Below, piece by piece: positions 23,171-34,063 of a stretch of 64,000 nucleotides of DNA (within the stretch, counting starts at the first letter, position 1; each line of letters begins with the position of its first letter). The notes under the pieces were generated by a model. The model was given only the letters and a program-made list of their open reading frames with translations. It had not been told where the DNA came from and ran no database searches. The DNA is taken from contig JASJOG010000140.1 in assembly GCA_030142905.1 (NCBI GenBank), positions 620,001-684,000 on the forward strand, in the 5' to 3' direction. Source of the stretch: Heliopora coerulea (Eukaryota > Cnidaria > Anthozoa > Scleralcyonacea > Helioporidae). A program made the position numbers and the translations under genes.

Positions 23171-24084
23171 ACTAATTTGTTATGTGAATACTGTGGAAGT
23201 CTGCCTTTGCGTTGTGGTGGTTGTACTGGGCCCATATTTACCACGGCTTCAAATGGACCTATAGCACCATTATAGCCAGTAATGGCTGGGTCGAAGACAT
23301 CGTCGAAAGTTTGGAGTAGCTCTCGGAATCGTGTGCGAGTGTTATGGGCTAAGATGTTATTGGGATCCAGTTTCACGGTGGAGGAATGTTCGGATAATGT
23401 CTTCGGTGTGGGTGGAGGTAAAATATGGTCATTGGGTGGTGGGTGTGTCTCCTTGGGGATTGGGTTGTGGGCTCGACGAACCTGGCAAAAATGCTCATGA
23501 CGGGCAATGCTCTTAGGCTCGTTAGTATCGTTGCATACACGAACCTTTCCTGCAACGGCTTCTAGGATGTGTGGGCGAGGCCAATCATGGACTGCTTTGG
23601 AATAGTCGGGGCGGGGTTCGATAGCGAGGATGGTATCAGGGTTGATGTCGGCGGGGATGTCTAATTCTAAGTAGTCGCCCGGCCAAACCACTGTTGGAGA
23701 TGACGGAGCTCGAATGACAAGGGCTTGCGTGCGTCTAATGTGATTTTCTGTTGGTTCGAGTGATTCGCTACCAAAGTAGATGACATTTGAACCCTTGATT
23801 GTTATCTGTTGTCGGGAAAGTCTCACAGAGATGTCATTTGTGATCATAAATGGGGTTCCCGCCAACACGTCAACATCCAAGTCGTCAACTACTAAGGCAT
23901 CTAGTTGGAGTTTTAGATGGCTGCCGGACAGGGTGAGATGGACTTCACCAACAACGGTTAGGGGAGTGGTGCCGTCAGCTTGAAGGGCGGTCTGTTTGGT
24001 CTTTTGTATGGTGGCGCCGACTTGGTTGGTGACGGAGGTCTTGATCATACTTGTCTCGGCTCCGGTGTCGAGGGTGAGGTACAT
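23113..24084 (-). pseudogene. Protease and N-terminal pol of decayed element
   Basis: The minus frame opens upstream of MYLTLDTGAETSMIK, an aspartic protease active site (DTGA). A long spacer with Pro-rich and acidic stretches follows, then an RT-proximal FRELLQTFDDVFDPAI region. The frame runs into a shift at about 23150. It is one polypeptide with the RT block in related elements. Confidence 0.7.
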
Positions 24085-24229
24085 TACATGAAGTTGGTGG
24101 ATAACTTTTAAGTGGGGAGACGGTTTGGTGCTGACACGGCAAGTTGTCGACTTAACACGGCAGTTATGGGAATTTGGAACGTCGTCGCGTTCTTGCTCTT
24201 GGTCGGATTCATCCGTCGTGTCGCCGTAT

Positions 24230-25145
24230 TCACCAAGGACTTGTCGTGTACGCGTTAAGTACTGTCGATCTTAGGTAGGAAGGTAAGAACACTTGGTCAG
24301 GTAGTGTTGGAATTTCGGTCTGTTCGCCTGTTTACATAGTGGGCAGGTCTTGGTGGGGTTTCTTTGGTGTTCATAGTTTTCTGTTCATCAATAAGATGAT
24401 CTCGAATGTGTGAGGAGCGTCTGAAGGCTGTACGTAGTACTTTCGTCTCATTTTGTGGAGTTGATTTCGGCGAGCAGGGTGTCTAAGGCTTGAGAAATTT
24501 CGGGCTTCAGGGTTGCTAGTGTTTGTGATCTCAGTTCTGTACCGTAGCGTTGTTTTACAAAGGCGGGCAAGTCTGTATGAATTAGCCGTAGCCACGTCAA
24601 AACAATCATGTTGTCGAGGGAGGGTGTGACTTCTTCGTCTGTTGTGACGTTTTCGCCATAGTGTGGGATATTACCATTAGCTTTAAGTAAGTTATCGTCG
24701 ATAAAACTGACGAGACGTTGGTATAGGTCTTCCGGGCGCTCGCCGGTTTCCAAATGAATGTCATTGAAGTCTAGAAAGTGAGCGCCAGTGGATTGAAAAC
24801 CATAATGAGCACGTATAGACTGCCAGATTGTTGTCATAGAAGTTGAGTTCTTAACGATAGTGTTTCGCGAAATAACTGGACAGTAATTGGCTATTTGTAC
24901 TAGCATTAGCTCTAAATGAGTTACCTTTTGGGCAGCAGTACGGCATCTGGCTTCGGGTACGTCCTCGCCATCGCTTTCGAGACCACGTAGTGGTGTTACG
25001 GTCATCTTTCTTAGCCAAGTAAAAATGTGGCGAAGTTTGGGTCTAAAGACAACGTATACTGAAGAATTTGGCGCCACGCCTCGAATGAAGTGATCGTTTC
25101 CTGCTTTTTCAACGACCACTGTTTAGGAGCTCGTATTCTTGTCAT
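24230..25145 (-). pseudogene. Gag of decayed element
   Basis: From ATG 25145 (minus) the frame reads [14 protein letters not shown] and then [11 protein letters not shown], and shifts near 25020. It continues as a gag segment (residues such as [20 protein letters not shown] and [16 protein letters not shown]) to a stop at 24448. A frame farther downstream carries a C-x2-C-x9-H-x4-C knuckle (CPLCKQANRPKFQHYLTKC) and then an in-frame TAA at 24273-24271. At least one frameshift and one or two stops disable it. Confidence 0.7.
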
Positions 25146-25310
25146 TATGCGATTCGGATATAATGACTGTATTCTTCTTGTGTCTTAACAGCTATTTATG
25201 TAAACTGTCTCGTCTTTACCTTGTCTGGTAGGAGAGGATTCCTATCAGCTTGCAATTGTTGGTTTGTTTCGCTTCGTAGAAACTCTTCGGTATGAATTTG
25301 TAAGAAATAT

Positions 25311-25321
25311 CGCTGCCACCA
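25311..25321 (-). promoter_or_regulatory. Primer-binding site, tRNA-Leu-like
   Basis: Directly after the 5' LTR on the minus strand, TGGTGGCAGCG matches the terminal 11 nt of the same tRNA-Leu PBS used by the element at 13.8 kb. Confidence 0.65.
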
Positions 25322-25508
25322 CGCCAGTCAATAGGAACAATCTCCAGACGAAAACACGATATACTTTTAATGAGGAATATCGCGACTTGACAGAAAACGA
25401 GCGAACTACAATTGTCAAAAAAGGGCACAACAGGAAGTCAAAACGTCAACCGGAGGTGTGTCCGAAGACACGTCATAGGACAAATCAGTCACCAACAATA
25501 CCACGTGT
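25322..25508 (-). repeat. 5' LTR of minus-strand element
   Basis: 187-bp partner of 20047-20233; about ten substitutions between them. Confidence 0.85.
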
Positions 25509-25912
25509 TGAGTAGAGCGTGATCCGAACTCGTATCTCCAGGTTATCGGATCGCTGCTCTAGTAATTGAGATATCGAGTTATCTGTGAACAGTATGCTCG
25601 CTTTATCCAATTTAAGTGGAAAATATGAAATATTCTGTTCATGTTACCCGAATGATGATTCTGAAATAGAGTCGAAACACTGAACATCCTCATGGATACC
25701 GATCGTTAAGTTGTCGTGAGAATCTCTCGTGAACTTACATTGGATAAAACGAGCATACTGTTTCCAGTTGATTCGATAGCTCAATTGGTAGAGCAGTGGT
25801 CCGGTAACCCGAAGATGCGAGTTCAAATCCCGCTCTATTCAACTTTGCTAGTTGACTTTGTCAGTGTATGTCAATTCATTTCATGTTACCCTGAGGATGA
25901 TTCTGAAATAAA
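25509..25912. repeat. Head-to-head pseudo-tRNA repeat (inner and right part)
   Basis: A minus-oriented pseudo-tRNA (25510-25583) and a plus-oriented one (25770-25840) face away from a shared centre. Each has an A-box-like AGCTCAATTGGTAGAGC or relic and a B-box-like GAGTTC motif. The outer flank contains CCCTGAGGATGATTCTGAAATA, also present in the palindrome at 52.7 kb. The missing outer part of the left arm lies at about 19985-20046, on the other side of the LTR element. Compared with the 52.7-kb copy, the left arm lacks about 80 bp. Confidence 0.7.
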
Positions 25913-25944
25913 TTGGTTGCTGAATGTACTGATATTTAACCATA

Positions 25945-26048
25945 TTAGACCAGGCTTGGACTGGACATCGTGCCATCTCGCCACCGAACGATGATTGACT
26001 ATTGTTCAACGGTACGATGGCACAATGGCCAGTCCAAGTCTGTATTAG
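25945..26048. repeat. Short fold-back repeat
   Basis: CTTGGACTGGACATCGTGCCATC is followed about 35 bp later by its imperfect reverse complement (GATGGCACAATGGCCAGTCC). A TTAGAC motif occurs at both ends. This is the size and form of a small MITE. Confidence 0.5.
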
Positions 26049-26368
26049 ACTGTCCGGTCCAATATCGTTTTTATTCCGCACCGGTGAGTTATGGCGGGAA
26101 AGTCTTCGAAGAGATTTTAACGAGATTTAATAAGAATTAAGTTTCTACGTTGAAAAATTTCGGATAACAAAACGTGCTGGAATATTAGTGGCTGCTTTTG
26201 TTTGAAGCTAGCTGTACAAAAATACTGTACACAATGTTTCACTGGTGGAATCAAGAAGCAAACTGAGCGAGGTAAGAGGTAAGGTAAACAGCAACATCCG
26301 ACGACGACAACACGGTCGAAAATGGGAAAGAGAACCAATCAAACGTGAAATAATAAATTTCTCTCCAG

Positions 26369-26374
26369 TTTATT
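26369..26374 (-). terminator. Candidate polyadenylation signal of the ANK-Roc-COR-death gene
   Basis: AATAAA on the minus strand, about 120 bases after the stop codon of the death-domain exon. Confidence 0.4.
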
Positions 26375-26491
26375 TTGCTTTTACCAAGATTGGAGTTAAT
26401 TTTTACATATTTTACTAAAAATTAATACCACTTAAGATACTTTTTTACATAAACTGTATTTCTAAAAATAAATTAAGAACTTAAAATCGAA

Positions 26492-26796
26492 TTATTGATC
26501 ATTGATAAAATATCCAGACACGACATGCTGGGCTAGAACGGACATTTTGAGCTTCTCTAGTGCATCAGCTAACTTTTGTCTAGTTCCTTCTCTTTCCATA
26601 TATCTGGTAAGCATTGTACGAGCTTTATGACTTTCATCCTCACCACATCGGGAGTAAATGATATTCTCAATCTCACCAGTTTCAAACAGCTCTGTAAGAT
26701 TGGCTAACTCCTTCCATATCCTGGGAATTTCTCGTGCTATTGGAACGATTTCTTTTTGTTGAAGACGATCTGGTGGCCTTTGGTTTTCTTGACGCT
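26492..26796 (-). CDS. Exon 5: death domain, C-terminus
   Basis: Acceptor TTTTGATAG at 26798-26797, stop at 26492; about 101 residues. The pattern IPRIWKELANLTELFETGEIENII...ARTMLTRYMEREGTRQKLADALEKLKMSVLAQHV matches a death domain: six-helix length, a conserved Trp in helix 1, and the L-x-x-AL-x-x-L end. It would bind another death-domain protein. This is the protein's C-terminus, as in DAPK1. Confidence 0.8.
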
Positions 26797-27372
26797 CTAT
26801 CAAAATCAAGCAAGAGGTTCAACTATATATAACCGAGATGTTTACCCATTCAGGGGCTGATTATGTGTGGAAAATTTCAAACAGGACTCATATATTAGCT
26901 TGACCTTCCCTAAAAATCTTTTTAAAAATTTAGTTATCATTACGCGGCGAAAATTTCAACCCGGCCTCAGCCTTTAACGCGTAACGAGCCCCTTAATATA
27001 TAACATGATGTATTATTTTCCGTGTTACAAACCATGATCAGCTTCTTGAATTCATTTAAATTTCGTTCACAACTTTAGGCTTTTGTATACTTTCCACATT
27101 TTCACACATTTGTATACTTCCCACAGAATAATTATGTTAAGCATTAGTCAATTGCCAGTTGATTTCATTTACATGAAGCCTTTACTTTATACAGAAAAGT
27201 GACTCTTAATGAAATTTTCCAATATTAGTTTAATAAGTTAATGCTTTGGAGCATACTTTTAGCTCGCGAATGGAGGAAGCCAAGCAAATAATCGGCATTT
27301 CGATAAGTATCGGACTTGTTTATGGTTAGATGGATCTGGAGAGAACACATGGACTAAAAGAGACATGCTTAC

Positions 27373-27429
27373 TCGTCTCTTTTGGATCCGCGTCTTCTTC
27401 ATTAGGCAAGCGTTTCTTCGAGTCAGTAC
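27373..27429 (-). CDS. Exon 4: 57-nt linker microexon
   Basis: AACAG acceptor at 27431-27430 and GTAAGC donor after 27373 bound exactly 57 nt, phase 1 at both ends, encoding a short polar linker (TDSKKRLPNEEDADPKET). The splice consensus and preserved phase support it. It could be alternatively spliced, because exon 3 also joins exon 5 in frame. Confidence 0.6.
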
Positions 27430-27878
27430 CTGTTGAATAAAGAAGTTTCTTGGAATGAAGTTTCTGTTCCAAGATTGACACAGAAATTGCTTACGAGCAT
27501 TTTAACTAGAAGCAAATAGGGCATGCACAAAAATCACTGATTGTTGAATTCAACCACCTATCTTTACATTGCATTTATGGTTAGGTAATCAACATAATTT
27601 TGATGTTTATGTATGACAATATTGTTGCTGTTTTAAGGTTGATTAAGACTACTCCATTGACAAAGCCACTATCGATGTTGACCGACCATACTATCATTTA
27701 TATACAATTGAAACAAATGAAATCAAACACGTTTTGCTGGAAAGGGGTACCCAAGAGATCCGAAGAAAGTTCCACATAAAATTTTCACGATGCACCTCCA
27801 CAAATTCCTGTTTAAATCATCAAATCTATTCACTTTACCACGAAGTTTCTTAACTCGACGAAAAGCAAATTTTTTTAC

Positions 27879-28187
27879 CTGTGACATTTACCCAAATTGT
27901 TTTATGAAGCTTCGAAGAATTCATTCCACAATGGTTTCTTGGACAGACGGCAGAGTCTTTCTTTAAGCATTCAAGAGTTAGAATGCATACGCAGTCGGGG
28001 TCAGTACAAGCTTCTTTTTCATGCCTCAAACATGGTGTCTTTTCCTCCACGCAAAGATCACATTTCAAACCAAACTCGTACCGTACACCTTGGTAGCTTG
28101 GACAGGACTGAACTTTTGTCATTGCGTCATGAAGGACGGAGAAGACACTCCTAGTAATGTCCTTACTTTCAATCGTCTGCTCATCAA
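27879..28187 (-). CDS. Exon 3: Cys/His-rich segment after COR
   Basis: Acceptor TTTTTAG at 28189-28188, donor ACAG/GTAAAAAAA at 27879; 309 nt, phase 1 at both ends. It encodes 103 residues with paired cysteines (CDLCVEEKTPC, CTDPDCVCILTLEC, CPRNHCG) that suggest metal binding. I cannot assign a named domain. A TAAA/CAAA-rich microsatellite (28192-28232) sits at the acceptor. Confidence 0.75.
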
Positions 28188-28191
28188 CTAA

Positions 28192-28232
28192 AAAATAAAT
28201 AAATAAATAAACAAACAAACAAACAAATAAAT
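28192..28232. repeat. TAAA/CAAA microsatellite
   Basis: Tandem AAAT and AAAC units in the intron directly beside the exon 3 acceptor. Confidence 0.8.
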
Positions 28233-28308
28233 GAAACTGAATTTTCAAGTTCTCTGAAACAACTTTAAATTGTTGGCACACGAAATTAAAAACTTCAGAC
28301 ATTCACAC

Positions 28309-30282
28309 CTGATATTGCAACCTGGATTCTGGTTACATGGCGGACCAAAATCACGGAATATTTAATGCTGTTTTCACACTTGAAAATGCGACAACAATTG
28401 CAGTGAAATTCAGGCATCTCCACATCGTTGTGTTCGACATCACCACGGGCCCATTTCAATATTTCCACAAGGACTCGCGTGTAAAGTCCAAGTGGAATGG
28501 TATCACCTTTAAAATTAAGGTACAGTGACGGCTGCAAACTCGACGCCAACACTTTCTTAATATCGCTCTCACGCCATCTTTTAGTCACCATGGATGGAAC
28601 CAGATAGATGTTTTTCCCCCAATGACAGATTAAGCCCACTCGAACCATGATATCTTTCAAGGCTTTCTGTTGGCTATGGTTCTCCAACGGATTGGGAAGG
28701 TTCCCGAAGTCGAGCACTCCTTCCCTTGTCAGCTTTTTCCAAGCACGTGAATTAGCGGTACCCCAGGAAAGCTTCTGGGCAACGGTTAATACTTGGGTAA
28801 ACAACTTTACTAGCCATGCTGCATCAAGTACAACCAGGTCGCTCATGGGCGGATTTCCATCGAAATGGACGACTATGTTCTCCTCGTGGAAGAACTTCAT
28901 TGCTTTGTCGAACGTTTCGTTCACTTGACATTGTTCTCCCAGATTCCGTGCTTCATCGAGTGAGATATAAGGGCAGTCTTTCAGCTTTTCCGACGTCCTC
29001 TGGGTATCGAGGGCACGTTCTAGTAAAAGCCAACTTACAGGGGTTTCGTGTTGAGCTTTCAAAACATCTTGCGCTGTTTCGAAGATTTTTGCTCGTAGAG
29101 CTCTGAGCTCACTGGTCTCATCAGCATTCCTTGGCTCTTTGTTCTTGATGACATACTTGGCGACAATAAGCGAACCGCAACCAATGCGCTCAAACTTCTG
29201 CTCAAGAGCTTCAATAACTTTCTTCAGCTTCTGCTCTAGTATCTCACCACGTCTCAGCTTATCAGGTTTGGTAAAAACAAGAATAGTTTTGGGAAGATCA
29301 AGACTTTGCACGGAATTATTTTTGGCCTCTTTACTGCAAGAGTTAAGGTTACGAAGAGCTGCCATCCACTTTGTAACATAATCGAAATTCGTTTCATGCA
29401 GAGAGTTTCCTTGGTCTCTCTCCCTCTTTGTTGAACCATTTTCCACGAACTTTGGCTGTGCTTCGTCGTTAAGGGACATTGACAGATCAACAACAAGTAT
29501 AAATAGCGTTCTCAACCTCAGCATTATCGAATGCACGTCGTAGAAGACTGACTGACCACCAACGTCTCCCAACATGAATCTAATTGTGTCCATGGTATCA
29601 TCACGATAACTTCCGACGTTTTCCATTTGCTGGACGATCTTGCGTTTTAAGTCGTCTGATACGTGATATTCAAGTTGATCTGTCATAGTTTTCGGCGTGT
29701 TACTTTTTACTTCTACCTTTCCATGTTTACGTACGTCGCTACGCCAGTCATCTCCATATGTAGCTCCGTCTCTTGCTCCAGCTCCAGCTCTAGTTCCAGC
29801 TTCATCTTTATCTCCAGCTGTAGCTCGATCTTTATCTCGATGTCTAACTTCATCATCAGCTCCTTCTTCGTTTCCAATTTTAGTTCCAATTGCATCTCCA
29901 GATTCACCTTCAAGTTTAATGCCATCATCTTCATCGCCAGCAGCACTTCCACCTTTTCCTTCTTCAGGCTCTTCTTTACTTTCAGCCATTACTCTGGCGG
30001 CTTCCTTTCTGAGGACATTGTGTGTATATATTTCGGATGCTATCAACTGGTCATCTCTTGCACGCCTCCAAGGATTGGATTTGTCATTCTCTTGTACCTC
30101 AACAACGTCAAATTCAATGCCGATTGTGCTCGGTTCTTTCTTTTCTGACCCTTTACCAAGAAGACTTTTCTTCAGAGACGTTTTTCCCACACGACCTTGA
30201 CCAATAAAAAGTAATGACATACGATTGTTTTTCTTTTTACCATGCTTCAGCGTCTCCGATACTGCTTCCTTCACTTTCAGTT
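28309..30282 (-). CDS. Exon 2: Roc GTPase and COR domains
   Basis: The acceptor is CATTGTAG at 30284-30283. The P-loop GQGRVGKTS is at residues 206-214, followed by a switch-like PSTIGIEF. Then comes a low-complexity, charged insert of about 110 residues, a G3 motif DVGGQ at 418-422 and a G4-like TKPD at 516-519. This is the Roc (Ras of complex proteins) layout. The rest (WLLLERALDTQRTSE... to ...LYLNFKGDTIPLGLYTRVLVEILKWARG) is COR, the dimerisation module of ROCO proteins. The insert sits between G2 and G3 and is encoded by degenerate short repeats around 29750-29960. The donor ATATCAG/GTGTGAAT is at 28309. Confidence 0.87.
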
Positions 30283-32889
30283 CTACAATGGTAAAAAGAC
30301 CAAAAAAGAAAATCAAAACACTAGAATCAAACGTCTAAAGGAAACTCCAAAATTTAAAAATATATCTGAAAATTAAGGTGGTCAACAACACTTTCCAACA
30401 AGGTTCACTTTCTTCAAAACAAATTTTTATGAAAAATTTGTTAAAAAGCAATTTACCATGTTAATTGGGGTGTAACTTTAAGAAATTTAAAATGGAGGGG
30501 CAGTCATCATTTTCCCACTTTTAATCAGGACTCAATGGTAAACTCGTCGGGTCGGTCGGGCTACGATTTATAAATGCAGAGATTAGTGCCCTCGTACCAC
30601 GCTTCGAGTGATGAACCTGGGGATAATCCACATGACGGCATGTTGTTCTGAACGATGTCGTTTTGTCATATATTATGTTTTCGTGGTTGGTCTGAGTGTT
30701 GAACGTAATAGGTTTTGGAATTCCTATAGCTGAATTTAATTCGAGACATATCATCGGGAGTGTTCAACAAATGAACATCTAATCATAAGGTATTTCTTTG
30801 AGTTTCTATCCAAAGTTTCGGTAATACCCAATCAGACGTACAGTTGTTTCCTTAAAAAACTTTGCACTGGTCACAGTGAAGTATTTGGTGTCTGGTAAGA
30901 GTTCTATCTCGTAATATCCTCAAGTCCTATCTTAGAAGAGCTGTCCTGATCGTGAGCAGTTCCCTTCTGGATATGTCATTGGTGGACAAATCAAATGAAT
31001 TTCTTCTCAGAAAAGTCATCTGAACAGTTTATACAAAAAATTTGCCAACTCACTTCACGAACGATTTTACTTTATCCTTGATCTATCTGAAACGCATGAC
31101 GTCAGGAACCCAATTAAGTGGAGGGAGGGCAATGGAAGAAATTGAGGGGACATCTTAACGTGCTACTAAGGAAGTATAGGAATTTCATCAAGAAAATTAG
31201 GCTTTTTTTGATATACAAGTAATATAAAGCTGATTTTTGGAGACCACGAGACTTGACATAGTTATACCAGCATTGGTAGGATTTTCACAAGCTTGTTGAA
31301 GGCTACCCCAGGAGTTTAATTTACGTTAAACAAGTACGAGAAAATGCAATCAAATACTAACAACGTGTATGTAAATCTTCGCCCCAAGGGAATTTTGAAG
31401 TAGTTACTAAAACCTAAAATCTCTTCGCCATCTCTGATTAAAATCTACTAGATCTCTATCTGACTTTCCGCGTGAAATGTGCGGTGCAATGAAATGGGCG
31501 GTGTTGAGAAAATCTTAGTTGAATATTCTTAGCCTAGTTGTATGTATACGTTTAACTCCAACTGTATATAAATATATGACTTTAATTAAGCTGACATCGG
31601 ATACTCGGAAACAAGCTTTAGTCTGATGCTTCGAGCTGCAAGCCTGTCCGTGGAAACGTAGATTCTATTTAGACAAACTGATTAGTTCACTGTAATTGCA
31701 CTATGGTCGACAATCACGAGTGATCTTGAATTCTTTGGAAACGAAACCAGTGGTTCTAGTGGCCCAACTACAGGGTGCGAAGGGTGGGTAAGGCCTACGT
31801 GCCCCTGAGCAAAAGGAGTTAATTAGAAGCTCCGAAAATTTTGTGATGTCATTATTATTTTCATATCATGACGGCATGAATTTGCTCGAATCAGTCTCAA
31901 ACTATTTTCAATTTGCAACATGATTAAACAGTTACATTAAGGCAAATTTTGATCCATCGCCTCTTTAATAATCTATCAATTTATGTTTGACAGATTTACC
32001 AAAGAATTAACAGCGAGAGAATTTTCACCAAAGTCCCATGAGTATTACGGATAATATCCTGTACTGTCATTCGATTCCTTCTGTATTAAAGCTACGCTGT
32101 CATTTGCTTCCGTATTCTAATTAATTGTAGTAGGAGAAAGTTTACGAAAGCTGCGGCACCGACGCCAGTAAACAAAATAGTTCCAATCTTACAGCGGTGA
32201 AGTAAACCTTATATCCGAAACCTAGAAATTTTTTTTCTTCCTTCCAAAATGCTTCCAAGCTATTCCAGTCGGTCGATTAACGTTTTTCATTGAACACATT
32301 TCAAACTTCCCAGTGTTTTAAAAGCTGCCGTTATCCCAAAACGGTGAAAATGTTCTGGCTCATCTCTTTACTGGAGCCAGGGCGTCGTCAAGTATACTCT
32401 AGGGATTATTCATTTTTTTGTTGCATGAGAGAAATCATATTGCAAGATCACGTCGTGCTTTCGTAAACTCCCATCTCTATAGGCCTGGATGCAATTATTG
32501 GAAGTGGTAATTTTTTCAGCTGTCCGGCAATCGGACGTGGACCAAGGGCCCTGATACTCTGCTGGTCCAAAAACATCCGGAGGAAAAAAATTAAATTTTT
32601 TCAGCAAGGAGTATTCCAAATGGTAGAAAAGTCGCTGACAATCACAGGCAGCTGCCGATTCCCTGGTATAGAAATCGTAAAACCATAAAAATTGCCAAAT
32701 TAGAGTTCTGCAAGCATGGAGAATGATAAACGATTCAACCGACATACTCAGCCCGATCACCGAGATTTTGCCTACGTCCACTAACAGGCAGCTACAACTA
32801 TCAATGAATTTATCATTTATCGATCTACCAAACCTCCCAGAAATTCGTTCAAATCAACAATCCACGTCACCCACCGCAATAGATAGTCC

Positions 32890-33520
32890 AGCAAGAAATT
32901 TTGAGATTTCCTGTCATAACATTCTATACACAGCGGTAGAAAGCATCAACAGACGATGCAGTGGTCACAAAGATTTTCACAAAGAAATTAGCTTAGCACA
33001 ACTAGCGTAACAAAGCTTAGCGAAAAAACCTGAAATCTTGCCCGAAATTGACACGGTATCATTACGAGAGGATCTCGTATCCTTTGCATCAGATTACGCT
33101 GCACTCAAACAAGGCCAACTGTCTCTGGATCCAGACGACGATGCAAATAAAGGTGAAGATGAAAACTTAGATGGTGAAGTGAATGAGCATCCGCCCTCAA
33201 AGTCAAACGAATTGGTAAAGAAGATCGCTTGCCAAAACTACCTTTCGTGTGCCTTTAGATTGCTGTTCCAGTACAGGCTATTCTCAACAGCATAAGAAAA
33301 CTTGTACTTACACTGTGGTTTACCAGTATTTGATTACACTAAGCAGTACACAATGCTCACGCGAACGATCTATCTCAAAACTCAAAATACTGAAGACGAG
33401 ACTAAGAGCCTCCTTTACGCAAGACAGTCTTGTGACACTTACGTTTATTGCTGTGGAAAAGGATATTGCGCTGCAGCTCAAGAACGACAAAGAACGCATA
33501 CTTACACTGTAGTTTACAAG
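32890..33520 (+). pseudogene. hAT transposase relic in intron 1
   Basis: Opposite in strand to the host gene, two or more frames together give hAT C-terminal features. First is a helical VESINRRCSGHKDFHKEIS block and LPEIDTVSLREDLVSFASDY. Then comes the dimerisation segment CSRERSISKLKILKTRLRAS...LTFIAVEKDIALQL near 33340-33490. Stops and shifts separate the blocks. A partly duplicated YTVVY-YLITL stretch occurs at about 33310 and 33495. It is a decayed copy, and no terminal repeats were found. Confidence 0.6.
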
Positions 33521-34063
33521 TATTTGATTACACTTGATCCTTCCTTTGTGAAGTATATATGTTGATAAGTAGGACTTGCACTCGAACCGTTGGACTCGGA
33601 GTCTAATTGATTGAACTAGGACACGGATTTGGACTCGGATTTCGTGAAAAGCAGGCGCGCAGAGAAAGAGGGGGACAAGAGGGACAGATTGCCCCAGGGC
33701 CTAGTACTGAGGAGCCTCAGATTGTAAGGGCCTTATTCTCGACGATTTCTCAAAATTCCCTTAAAGGCCTTATCCCGAATGAAACTCCCTTTGGCGCATA
33801 GGCCATAATGTGAAGATTGGTGGAACAAACCTCTAGATGACCACTTAGCCCCGGGCCTCCTGTTGCCTCTCTGCAACTCTGGTGAAAAACAGACTGCTTA
33901 TCTTGCAGACAGCACTTTAATTTGTTTGTTTTATAGTACTGAGAAAAGTAACCCTATATTAGAATGCAAAATACTTGATAAACAATCAAAGGTCTGAGTT
34001 GAAAAATATAAAATATAAAAAATCTTTGATCTATTGGAATAAATAACAATTAACACCAATTAC

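Larger units (their letters stand above)
20047..25508 (-). mobile_element. Second Ty3/gypsy-like LTR retrotransposon, decayed
   Basis: Two 187-bp direct repeats (20047-20233 and 25322-25508) with about ten differences (5%) bound a minus-strand gag-pol. A PBS abuts the right LTR and a polypurine tract lies near the left LTR. The protein order is gag, zinc knuckle, protease, RT, RNase H, integrase. I recognise it as a cnidarian lineage distinct from the element at 13.8 kb. Several frameshifts and stops inactivate it. The LTRs do not show obvious TG...CA ends, and no clear target duplication is visible. The element sits inside a pseudo-tRNA palindrome whose two halves resume on each side (about 19985-20046 and 25509 onward). 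Confidence 0.85.

Noticed and set aside
25770..25840. Functional tRNA gene
   Set aside because: Same repeat-embedded pseudo-tRNA with a poor anticodon arm.
29663..30200. Long plus-strand Ser/Phe-rich frames
   Set aside because: Antisense shadows of the charged insert in the Roc exon, which has splice sites and domain support on the minus strand.
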